Positions 10,301-19,310 of a stretch of DNA of 33,619 nt are shown one piece after another. The notes under the pieces were generated by a model, which saw only the letters and a list, made by a program, of their open reading frames with translations, made no database searches and was not told the origin of the DNA. How positions within the stretch are numbered: position 1 is the stretch's first letter; every line of letters starts with the position of its first letter. The stretch is taken from positions 1 to 33,619 of the forward strand of contig JADNRV010000449.1 in NCBI GenBank assembly GCA_015499995.1, given 5' to 3'. This DNA comes from Flammula alnicola (lineage: Eukaryota > Basidiomycota > Agaricomycetes > Agaricales > Strophariaceae). A program made the position numbers and the translations under genes.

Positions 10301-11523
10301 TCATCTTGAAGCTTGTTTGCGAACTCAAGCAGTGCCAGGGCCCCTTCGGCCGCCTCCGTCTCTTCAGGATTTGCATCTAGAAAACTGGTGAAAGCCCTTT
10401 CGAGATCGAGCATGTCCCCCATGGAGTCAAACCGTGCTGCTAACATGCAGCAAATCCGGCGGAGTGTGTCTAACTGTTGCCAATTTCTCTCTGCGCAACA
10501 TTTGGCAGCATCTTCTAGACAAGAGATTGCATCGTTCAGGTCAGCCATGGTGTCGCAATGGTGAAACCGTGCATATAGTCCATCAGCGAGAGTCGTCAAT
10601 GCAGCGAACCGCCTGGAATGTGGGTTACGATGACGCGCAAGGGGTCTTTGTAGAAGGCGAACAATCGAGTTTATCATGTCAAGATCAGTCGACTTTTGGA
10701 AATCGGCAAGAAATCCTTTCGTCGTTTGGATCAGGTCGTGCGTATCAACGCTGTCTGAGTCGCAGAAAACGAAACTCGACTGCATCTTTTGTGAGCAAAT
10801 ATTTCTTTCTTTGACAATCAGTAGCACTTACTCCACTTGTACCTTGAACGCTTGTCAAAGACTCCATTATCTTGCCACGAAGAGCAAGGGATTCTTCTAG
10901 ATCGTCTATCTGATTGGTGTACATGAATCTAACACCCAATGCAGAGGCAAGACCGCGCATAGCATCGGTGTGGAGTGGGCGAGTCGTTGGATGGTCATCG
11001 AGAAGTTGACGGAACAGAAAGACAACATTGTTGAGATTCGGAAGCGAGAGCTGTGCCTTGCATTCTGCCATGAGTGAGATGGCAACATCGATGCTTTCAT
11101 CGTCTTCATGACCTTCGATCTGATCTTGCCATGTAAAGTCACGATCTTGTGATGGGAGATGACTTCATGTTGCTTACATCTTCACCGAAAGTATTTTCAT
11201 CGGCTTCTGCTGTATATTCAGCCGGACTGCTGTTTGTTACCTAGTCTTTGTTAGATCGTGATGTATATACTATTAACTGTATTAAAGGACGTACTCGAGG
11301 TTCACCACAATTCTGTTGCGCAGCTGAATCCATATCGCTGCTTTTGCCGCCTGACGCCTGTATCTTGTAAATTGTTAAAAAGACATAGAACTAGTTCTAA
11401 AAAGTGCATGGCGCAAACCTGAGCTTCCGAGATATGAGACGCAGGCCTTCCGTATGGATGGAGTATTGAATTATGCTTTCGGTTGGGAGGTGTGTCAGGA
11501 TAGGGTGATTTTGAGGGTGGCAT
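7348..11523 (-). CDS. TPR-CHAT protein: TPR array fused to a caspase-like CHAT domain
   Basis: Seven exons encode 1,281 residues: 11523-11419, 11357-11295, 11240-11178, 11119-10832, 10785-8254, 8203-7608 and 7546-7348. All junctions are GT-AG and phase-consistent. The N-terminus is disordered and Pro/Ser/acidic. TPR-like helices occupy about 100-360. Seven near-identical 45-residue repeats (about 369-685, core NNLANALLTRFEQGG..SDLDEAISL.RQALEL.PSPH) follow. A helical linker then leads to a CHAT domain (about 890-1281) with HFACHG (His 1142) and LCACETG (Cys 1183), the expected catalytic dyad, and the usual ending RWVPFIHMG. CHAT domains belong to the caspase/separase fold; bacterial TPR-CHAT proteases act in immunity and cell death. 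Protease activity here is inferred. No NTPase domain is visible. A TATA-like element lies about 80 bp upstream. The start is the first ATG of a short exon joined by clean introns, so exons 1-3 are less certain. Confidence 0.85.
9250..10200 (-). repeat. Seven tandem 135-bp coding repeats (45-residue TPR units)
   Basis: This lies within the CHAT gene. The unit runs LNNLANALLTRFEQGGERS, then DLDEAISLHRQALELRPSP, then a short loop (HPLRSDS, HLDRSGS, HPDRSTS and so on). All seven units are the same length without indels. At DNA level long stretches such as GAGAAATGGCTTCATCGAGA recur in nearly every unit. Differences fall at a few positions: Arg/Gln/Glu after TRF, and the loop before the next helix. 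Confidence 0.9.
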
Positions 11524-11597
11524 AGCTAAGTGTTATCGACGTCGAGTATGACTTGTCAATCGAAGAATGAGTTAGAGCAAGCCACTAGGCTTGAAGG

Positions 11598-11607
11598 TTA
11601 TATATAA
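11598..11607 (-). promoter_or_regulatory. TATA-like element of the TPR-CHAT gene
   Basis: The palindromic TTATATATAA lies about 75-85 bp upstream of the chosen start codon at 11523, a plausible core-promoter position. Because it reads the same on both strands it does not by itself give direction. Confidence 0.45.
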
Positions 11608-11610
11608 GGA

Positions 11611-11950
11611 CGCTTAACGCACAGCTTTCGTAAAATTAAACGTTAAACGCTTCGAGGTGCAATTCTCAACCCCCAACAGCATGCACACAGCGTGTTAGCC
11701 TCATGGAGTCCACAATATACACTATAGCTGCAATCGGGCGCCGGGCGGTGCTGCAAGCTCCTGTTATTGGGATTCAAAAGGGCGATGAAGCGCTGAGCAT
11801 ACAGCTTTCGCGATAAAGGTAAACGCTTCGAGCTGCCATTCTAAATCTTCAACGGCATGTTCACAGCATGGTAACCTCGTGGCATATGCTTTACTTGCAA
11901 CGTGGCGGCTCTAGCAGTTTATGTTTAGTATTGGAGCGGCAGACGGTGGC
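11611..11950. repeat. Diverged direct repeat, two copies about 176-180 bp apart
   Basis: Copy one starts near 11611 and copy two near 11791. Both share ACAGCTTTCG, TAAACGCTTCGAG, a CAAC.GCATG..CACAGC block, and later a GCTGCAA-like/ACTTGCAA and TTATTGG/TATTGG pair. Similarity is patchy with small indels. The repeat lies just upstream of the CHAT gene and may be a duplicated promoter segment or an old element. No coding potential is evident. Confidence 0.5.
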
Positions 11951-12179
11951 AGGTAGAACTGACCATCCTCGCAAGCCAGCCTCGCGATTCGCATATGCTA
12001 CCACACCATGCGGATTGCATATACGCTACCAGCCTACCATACTACGTGCCTACTGCGTGGTTTTCTTCTGTCAAATGGAAATGCTGTAGAGTTCGAAGGC
12101 TTGAAATTAAAATCTGCTTACACTGCCTCGCGCTGCGGTCACATACACTGATACAGAGACAAGGAGGTATTGAAGCTGT

Positions 12180-12950
12180 GGTCGAGACATCGATAGACCA
12201 CAATTGACAGCTGATCCCATGGAGCCGTTCGAAGCCACACACGACCAGCACGCTCGACGCCTCCTTCGCTCAGGGAATGAGCGAATGTTGGCCCAATCTC
12301 GGGCTCTGCAACACCGAGTACCATGCCCCATGGACGAGCGGGGTTAATGAGGGGTCCGAAAACGTTGAACATGGTGCGGAACGGCAGAGCTTTGCGGCAG
12401 GGTGCGAGGGAAGCCATGGCGGGGTGATAATGGGGTGCGAGGATGAAAGTCAAGGGAATATGCGGGATGGGCATAAGCGTTCCTGGTGTAGACGCGGTGA
12501 AGAGACAATTCAGTGATTCTAGCAGATCTGCAGAACCCGAGGAGGATGTCGACGCTCGACTGCCATACTGGTATTAATGAGATTAGTACACGGTGAGATA
12601 ACATATGGAAAATTGAATGCATACCTTGATTACCCTCGCGTCCGCTCCAACATCTACGATCGCAGCCGTTGTGCTCACATTGAACAAGTTGTATCCATCA
12701 CCCGTTCCGACGGTATCGACGACAAAATCCCCCTCGAGATTTTGAACAGCAGCTTTCAAGGCTCTCTCGCGAAGCGCGCTTGCTGCCGCTGCCAATGAAT
12801 CCGGTCGTCTCTCTACGATGGATATGCAGCGCCATCAGGAATGCTCCGATCTGTGCAGGATGCAGCAAGTCGGGTGTGAACAAGTGATTAAGCGCCTCCT
12901 TGAGATCGTCGGGGCCGAAATATTCCGGGGTCTGCACGAGCTTGTGGTTT
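12180..12950 (-). pseudogene. trp4: Anthranilate phosphoribosyltransferase (trp4) pseudogene
   Basis: The minus strand encodes, in order: LVQTPEYFGPDDLKEAL; FTPDLLHPAQIGAFLMALHIHR; SLAAAASALRERALKAAV; VVDTVGTGDGYN; LFNVSTTAAIV; a 58-nt GT-AG intron; GSRASTSSSGSADLLESL; FILAPHYHPAMASLAP; and RKALPFRTMFNVFGPLINPA, ending near GMVLGVAEPE. This is unmistakably the enzyme of tryptophan synthesis. It is broken. There is no in-frame ATG before LVQTPEYF. A 1-nt loss follows HIHR. The PRPP loop has lost one Gly (GTGGD to GTGD). The KHGNR motif has become KYGSR. The frame shifts again after GGVER, and the whole C-terminal region after the GISC segment is absent. An intact copy presumably exists elsewhere. 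Confidence 0.85.
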
Positions 12951-13019
12951 CTACGGCCTCGTTTCTTCGTGGGTACTTTCGCCGAGTTCCAACGTTGTGA
13001 AGCGCATCATTCGACGCAC

Positions 13020-14081
13020 TGTGACGTGGGACTGGTGTCTTGAACTCGAAGGTAGCGGCGATTTCGATCCTGGCTCCACATCCCTCTCAGAGGGGAGGGG
13101 CACACAGGTTGACGGGTGAATGGCAGTTTGGGGGTGCTGGTGATGGTGTGCTGAGGAGATTAGAAGACAAGGAGGAGCGAGGCGGCGAGGGAGAAAGGAA
13201 GGAGGAAGTCAGTTTGGAGGAGTCAATGATATTGAATCAGAAAAACAAACGACGTGTCAAGATTGTAACGGTCACGTGATCTAAATGATTAATGAGTTCG
13301 CGTCGCGTCCAATTGGTCTGGTTCTGCCAGAGTTATAGACTAAGTACATAGATGTTTACAACACAATAACAATTTCGTGATTTTTTGTTAACAGGAGAGG
13401 GTCTTGTATTTTCAGTCAAGTATGGATGAAAAATCTCATTACAAGATGAGAGACCACGGTCAAAGTCAAACATACTTTGCTCTGGCTCGAGCGTGAGAAG
13501 AATCTCCGCCCTTTATATTGTACCATGACGGCCTTTTTTCTTTCTCTCTCTTATGCACGAACAGTCTTTCTTGCTACTTAGTTTTTTTTTTCATTCTTCA
13601 AGTTCTTCAAATGTATGTATCATTTATTCTCATTCCCAGCCAGCCCAGCCATGTTATATTTTCTGCTTGGAACATGCAGAACGCCCCGTACTGCAATCGC
13701 TGTATTCCAACGTGTATGACAGAGTATGTGCTGATGGAGACCGCCGCGCCTCGGCTACGCTACATCGTTCAAAGCACTTTCTTACTCTGGATTGTATGTT
13801 TAGCAAAGGCCTTATTGCAATGTCCATAATAGAGTATGTGCCAATGCAGAGCGCCGCGCCTCGGCCACGCTGTATCATCCAAGGCACTGTATCACTCTGG
13901 ATTGTGTGTGTAGAAAAGCTGGCTGTTGGAGGCTTTGTCATGGATTTCTTTTATCTACCATCCTACGATCCTGATTTCTATGTTCTGTCCCTCTTTGTCC
14001 ATCTAAAAATCTTACAAAATTTCGCACAGCCTTTTACTTAGCTACTGACGAGCTAGCTTGCTCGACATATCATATTCAAAC
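13020..14081. other. Gene-poor stretch with a small tandem repeat
   Basis: No gene is recognised between the trp4 relic and 14081. There is a purine-rich patch near 13160-13230 and pyrimidine tracts near 13530-13610. Overlapping open frames at 13518-14041 cross the tandem repeat described separately and show no motif. Confidence 0.4.
13674..13930. repeat. Imperfect tandem repeat, unit about 110 bp
   Basis: AGAGTATGTG at 13721 and again at 13831 begins two copies. They share GCCGCGCCTCGGC.ACGCT, then ATC.T.CAA.GCACT, and ACTCTGGATTGT.TGT.TAG. A shorter third copy is hinted at from 13674 (ATGCAGAACGCC...CGCTGTATTCCAA). Spacing between the third copy and the others differs, so it is not a regular satellite. 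Confidence 0.6.
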
Positions 14082-14281
14082 ATGGATGAGTTTGAAAAAC
14101 GTGTAAGTCGTGGATTATTCTTGTATTTTCACTAAATCGGATACAATGTCTTTACCAGGTTTTGCGCTCGGGTCATAAATATGAAAAGATAGTGAACCCC
14201 TCTTATAAAAAGAACAAAAAAGGGGCTGAGCCAGTCCACATGTCCGTATGGCACTATTTCCAGCTCGGCAGAAAGCGTTGA
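14082..14281 (+). CDS. Possible small two-exon gene (47 residues)
   Basis: ATG at 14082 opens a 21-base exon (MDEFEKR) ending at a canonical GTAAGT donor. A 56-nt intron ends in TTTACCAG and the second exon (14159-14281) stays in frame to a TGA. The product is basic and hydrophilic (KKNKKG near the centre) and ends HMSVWHYFQLGRKR. I recognise no family. The evidence is the splice-site quality and frame continuity only. It could equally be a relic or a chance ORF between the tandem repeat and the convergent F-box gene. Confidence 0.25.
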
Positions 14282-14380
14282 AGAGGCGGGAAGCAGCCTG
14301 CGGCCCTGCGCACGACCACATGGGTTACGAGCCCTCGGGCCATCTGCAACTGCGCATTGAAGGGCAGATGATTGGTTACG

Positions 14381-15687
14381 CTATTGTCTTCGCTGCCGCG
14401 GCACTGGCGCATATCGGACATCCAACAGGCCACGTTTGGCGGTGTTGTGCAGACCAGGGTATATGATCATCTCTGCTTCTTCCATGAAGTCTTCCGGGAC
14501 CACGTTCGGCATCATATTTGTCAGCGTGAATAGGATCTTTTTGAGATTGGGCTTCTCGACGAATATCTTGTCTAGATCTCTCCATTTGATGTCTATGAGA
14601 TCGTCTGGAGAGCCCACGAGAATGCGGAACGTGATGGCGGTGAAGGGTGGAGAGGAAATGGAGGACAGAAGTGGAACAAGGAAGGAGATGTTACGTCCGG
14701 ATGGCAGGCCCATAAAAAACTGGAAGGGGTTCGGGAAAGCTATGGAGAGTTCGAGGCTTTCGAGGGATGTGTTCTGGCTTAGATCTAAGGGAGGTTGGGC
14801 ACCTTTACATGTACGTGTTAGAACACTCGACCAGCATGAAGAACTGGCGCGCACACACACCTCGATGTTGCATGTAATCGTCTTCAAAATGGAATCGCAT
14901 ACGTTTAAGAGCAGATCCTGCATGTACCACGAGAGCGTTCACGCTGTGCAAACGTGGGAGAGAAATTCCTTCCACAAACAATTCCTGCAGACGGATAGGT
15001 TTCTGATCCGCCAGCCACGCCAATAACATTGGATGACCATCGTCGAACATGAATGTTTTCAGGCGAGATGCCATCTTCAATTGAGGTGACGGGGCTTGGC
15101 CTTGGCTGTCGCATTTGCAGACAACACACTTGAGATCTTCGAGGACTTCAAACGATGATATGAGCTCGATGATCTGAGAAAACGAGACAAAGAAGCAGTC
15201 GAGCAGAAGCAGTTTGGTGGTTTTCCGAAAGGCGGTTTTAATGCAATCCACGGATCGGGGATTGAGTTGTCGCCATTTGATCCCAGCGAGCGAAAGCGAC
15301 GTTATTGAACTGAAGTGTTTCGCAAATGTGGGAAGAGCATAGTTCAACCATGCGTTATCGTCCTCGTTGAATCTGACAAGCTTTAATTCAAGGACTGAGA
15401 CTGCCAGTCGCGCGTACGGAGCGCTTAACAGCTCAAGAAGGCCCCTATAGTTCTTCTGATCGACTCTGACTGATGAGATGAGATGGTATCGCGAAGTCGG
15501 TAGCCACCTGCGTGCAACTAGAGTGCACACGTTCAGAGACTTCTTGTCATTGTGAAGGTGGTCGATGATGACCTCAACGACTTCGATGGGTATGTGACGG
15601 TTGAAGGTTTGGGTTTGACGGTGACCTAGTAATCGTGCATCGGTCTACACTTCGGGCTCTACATAATGAAAACTTACTGTTCGGCAT
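14381..15687 (-). CDS. F-box / leucine-rich protein
   Basis: Three exons (15687-15678, 15625-14861 and 14802-14381) give 398 residues. The first exon codes only MPN plus one base, and its junction exactly restores the frame of the next exon. The F-box-like start has HIPIEVVEVIIDHL at about 14-27, then LVARRWLPTSRYHL. Repeated hydrophobic segments follow (SSITSLSLAGIKW, KLLLLDCFFV, EVLEDLKCVV, LESLELSIAF), typical of the rapidly diversifying mushroom F-box/LRR proteins. Such proteins are thought to select substrates for SCF ubiquitin ligases; the target is unknown. The end (ILFTLTNMM...PEDFMEE...YPGLHN) is shared with the relic at the left window edge. It is divergently transcribed from the flavoprotein gene, with 508 bp between the start codons. 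Confidence 0.75.
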
Positions 15688-16195
15688 GGGTTGCGTATTG
15701 GCATTCAGATGATAATTGTTGCAGTGTTTCACGGTAATAAACTTTACGCTGGCTCTTTGGAGGAGTGGAAGCTGAAATCACGGTGAATATCGATTGACCA
15801 ACGTCACCTGCATTTGTAATCCATGGTTCGGGCATTGGCGGCCGGGCAGTGATGCATGATGCTCTTAGCTCTAAGTAGCTGCGTTCGTCAAGAAAGTTAT
15901 TCACTGTCTTGCTTCTCTCCAACGACGCCGGACAGCGCGACGACATGCTTGGATTATACCACTCATGTTCTCATTCCTTGGGTCCCACGAATGACTTTCC
16001 TGGACATGAGTTGAGTTCAGCTAAGAATAACTCCCAGCATTCCATCATACATCAGGAGCCACTTCACTCTGTGGATTAGCAAGGACACGTCCAGGTGTTC
16101 AGATGATTGGCTATTCCCACAGAAGCTGCGTGCTTACAGATTCGGATGGACGTCTACGCTGATGGTAAAGCCACTTAAACTAACTTCCAACCATC
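15688..16195. promoter_or_regulatory. Shared divergent promoter region
   Basis: These 508 bases separate the start codons of the F-box gene (minus) and the AIF2-like gene (plus). A 90-codon minus-strand frame covers 15674-15946. Joining it to the F-box exon would break the frame, so I take the region as regulatory or 5' UTR. No clear TATA box is visible. Confidence 0.4.
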
Positions 16196-17665
16196 ATGAA
16201 CGAGAATACCAAGAAGAGAATCGTCGTGGTCGGCGGCGGTGGAGCAGGTGCAAGCAGTACGTCCCGTTTCTTGGCTTCGACGTTCCCAATGTCCTGATCA
16301 TCCGACTTTGCGTCCGCAGTTGTCCGTGGGTTGTCGAAGGTGCTTAACGCATCGAAGCACGACCTTATTCTCATCACGGCAAGACCACAGTTCGCCTACC
16401 TCCCAGCTGCTCTACGAGTGCTCGTCGACAGAAAGACGCCAATCGGCATGATGTTCATGCCATACGATACCGTCTTTGACAAGTTCCCTGGAGAACTGAA
16501 GATTGGATCTGTATCGTCCATCGACGAAAACAAAGGTTTACGAGGAGGCAGAGTTATCTTGAAGACTGGTGAACAAGTGACCTATGACGTACTTGCCGTG
16601 GCGACTGGATCAGCATGGCAAGGCTTAGTTTCTTTTCCGGACGAGGAGAGTCGATACAAGGAACACATCGAGTTGTGGCGCAATAAATTCGAAAAGGCCC
16701 AGAATATTGTCATCGTCGGAGGCGGCGCTGTCGGCATAGGTTAGCAGACAATTTCTCTCTACTTTGTCGTGATAGCATAATTTATTGACAAACTTGACTC
16801 TCAGAGGCTGCTGGAGAGATTAAAGATGTGTATCCTGTGAGTCAGCGTAGCAATTTAATTCATTCGGGCACCGTTTGATCATCGATTATTGGAAAATAAC
16901 TTGTAGAACAAGTCAGTGACAATCGTTCAAGGGGCTAAATACCTCATGACCGACATATATCCTCGCAAATTTCGCGTGGACCTTGAACGGCGACTACGTC
17001 TACGAGGAGTCGACATCATTTTTGACGACGTTATCGAAGGACAGCCCCGCGTGGATCCTGACGTGCCGATAAAAACTCGTATGGGGACGCCGGTGAAATG
17101 TGATCTTTTGGTAAACGTTTCTCTCATCCCATCTTATGATCTATGATTATATGCTAGAGCACCGTCTTTCTCAATATCTCTTCTACTAGGTGTTAGCGCG
17201 CGGGGCTGGCCCGAATACCTCCATGTTCAAGTTTCTCCTTCCGACTCCGCTCAGCGACCATGACTACGTCCAAGTTGAACCCACTCTTCAAGTACGAGGC
17301 CATCCGTCTATCTTCGCCGCTGGCGATATCATCGACCTTCCCGAGGCGAAGCAGTTCGCAAAGACTGCAGGCCATGCGACGGTTATTGTCCAGAACATCG
17401 TGAGCTACCTCAAGGACGAGCAGCCAAAGGAGGAATGCAAGCCCGGGAAAGAAATAATCGTGATTTCTAATGGGAGGGTAGGCACCTGTTCAATATCTTC
17501 TCGCCTTCTCACTATCTGATAGTCGTATTTCAGAATGGAGGCGCTGCGTATCTCGGAATCCTCTGGGGTCTTCGGTTCGGTGATCTATTCACCAAATTCA
17601 TCAAGTCTCGAGACCTTTTGGTCGGCATTGTTCGAAAGAATTTGGGTTTGCCAGCTCATTTTTAA
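16196..17665 (+). CDS. AIF2/AMID-like FAD-dependent NAD(P)H oxidoreductase
   Basis: Six exons (16196-16256, 16320-16739, 16805-16836, 16907-17110, 17190-17477 and 17534-17665) encode 378 residues, the usual size for this family. The N-terminal FAD-binding motif is VVVGGGGAGAS (residues 10-20). The NADH-binding motif is IVIVGGGAVGIEAAGEI (about 150-166, spanning an intron). The second FAD motif is IFAAGDI (about 281-287). There is no mitochondrial presequence and no evident TM segment beyond a weakly hydrophobic tail (YLGILWGLRFG). Relatives oxidise NAD(P)H and pass electrons to quinones; the animal member is linked to caspase-independent cell death. Substrate and location are inferred. The start is the first ATG ahead of the dinucleotide fold and gives the canonical short leader. 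Confidence 0.88.
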
Positions 17666-17908
17666 TCGAGTCATTATTCACTCACTCATCTCCCCGATGT
17701 ATTTAACCTTGACCATTAAATAATAGAAACCACAACTGTAATTGCAATGCATTCGGAACTCAAAGCTGGCAATGTTGCATATGTAGTGCATCGACTTGTG
17801 CATTCAATCGCCCGGCTTCATCTCAATCAAATGCGTGCCTATCAAGGGAGAAAGCCGATAGCTGTAAGATATCTAATTGCCCGCGTACATATAACATAAT
17901 GTGGAGTG

Positions 17909-18747
17909 CTACACCATATCGTCGACTTTGTTCTGAGCCGACGAACTGTGCTCTTCTTCGGCATCATTAGATGTTCCCTAAGGCAGCAGGGTTAAGAAAC
18001 AGAGGAAGACAAGACAAATGTAAATAGGTGACTCACTTCATTGTTGTGTGGAGGGGGTTCACTATTGCTTGCCTCGGTGATGGCGGTGTCAATCCTGTGA
18101 AACAGGTCGCCCCGGGCTTCACGTTCATCGAGATTGACACCGCAACATAGACCTAGTGCTGAGAAAAATTCCTGCACAAACCTCAATATGATATCGAGAA
18201 GGTTAAAGACTGCGGTCGCAGTCGTCATAATGACACCTGAAATGACATTATAAAATGCGTTAAAAAATGCATCATGAAGGTCGCCATATCGGCCAAGCCG
18301 GCTGTGCACCTCCGGGTCTGATGCAAGCAAGGTATGGAAGACAAATTCGAAAAATAGACAGAAAAGTAGCAGTAGACTGTATCGAAGGAGTGGGTGTGCT
18401 GCAACAAATGCGGTTGGAAGGCCGGGGACTACAGACAGAGTTTGGCGAAATAAGTCCTATGCCTAATATCTTAATAAAAATAGATACTCACAGAAGGCAA
18501 CCACGGGGTTCATTACGTTCACCAGAAAGCATGGCAACGAGAAGCATATCACAGGCTGGCTGAGGGCATCGTACTTGAGATAGGCCAAGGGAATCGTGGT
18601 CGATCCACAAGCTCCCAGGTACCAGACAACCCAACGATAGGGGTCACGAGGTACGATAGTATATGACCAGTATGTGCAGACAGATGTGAATATGATTGCC
18701 AGGAGGCAGATGATCCCGGAAAATAGAGTAAGGGGAGGTGAAGCCAT
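17909..18747 (-). CDS. Four-TM fungal membrane protein of unknown function
   Basis: Three exons (18747-18492, 18428-18037 and 17977-17909) give 238 residues. Four hydrophobic helices are visible: LFSGIICLLAIIFTSVCTYW; YRWVVWYLGACGSTTIPLAYL; CFSLPCFLVNVMNPVVAFF; and LLRYSLLLLFCLFFEFVFHTLL. An amphipathic stretch (NVISGVIMTTATAVFNLLDIILRF) may dip into the membrane. The C-terminal third is hydrophilic and acidic. I do not recognise a named family. Topology resembles small basidiomycete membrane proteins. The start is the only ATG ahead of the first helix. Confidence 0.65.
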
Positions 18748-19310
18748 TGTGACTACAGAAAATCATTAAAATGTGTGAAGATTAAATACTCTGAGGCGGG
18801 CTATGCCGATCAAGTCGACTAGTCTGAGATATTTTTAATAGCGTCGCGGAACCTACAGGGCGTTCTACAAGACATATGCATCATCGCCGTAAGTCAGTCA
18901 CCAGATTTGTTTCATCTCGGATCAAGTATCACTGGCCCTGGATTTTGCATCGGTTCGTTTGAAGCCGGTGTCCACCGGCGCTTATCTGCTGCACCAACAT
19001 TTTTACAGTGAGCGCTTGGTGATTTTCGGAGCTCCATAAGAAAGTAGAAGCGCTGAGGCTTATGAACTGTCTGTAAATTTCCAGTGTTACGGATTTAAGC
19101 CAACAGTGTCCTAAATTTCTCCGATTATAGAGTTTAATAATTGGCCATCGTTTTCACCCTGTATGGAAAATGCTGAACACGACTGTTTATGTTCCCAACG
19201 TATTCAAATGACACTTGCCATTGCCCTACTATCCATAGCCTAATTTACAATGTGTTCAAATTTCACGGCCATTTAACATTCCGGAATCGAGCAGAGACCT
19301 TCCCTTCAGT
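18748..19310. other. Intergenic, no gene recognised
   Basis: These 563 bases hold the promoter of the minus-strand membrane protein and the 3' flank of the next minus-strand gene. A near-palindrome CCGGTGTCCACCGG lies at about 18964-18977. No coding motif was found. Confidence 0.35.

Noticed and set aside
15674..15946. 90-codon minus-strand frame as a first exon of the F-box gene
   Set aside because: Joining it at its donor to the F-box exon puts that exon out of frame. A 10-nt first exon (MPN plus one base) using the same donor in another frame fits exactly.
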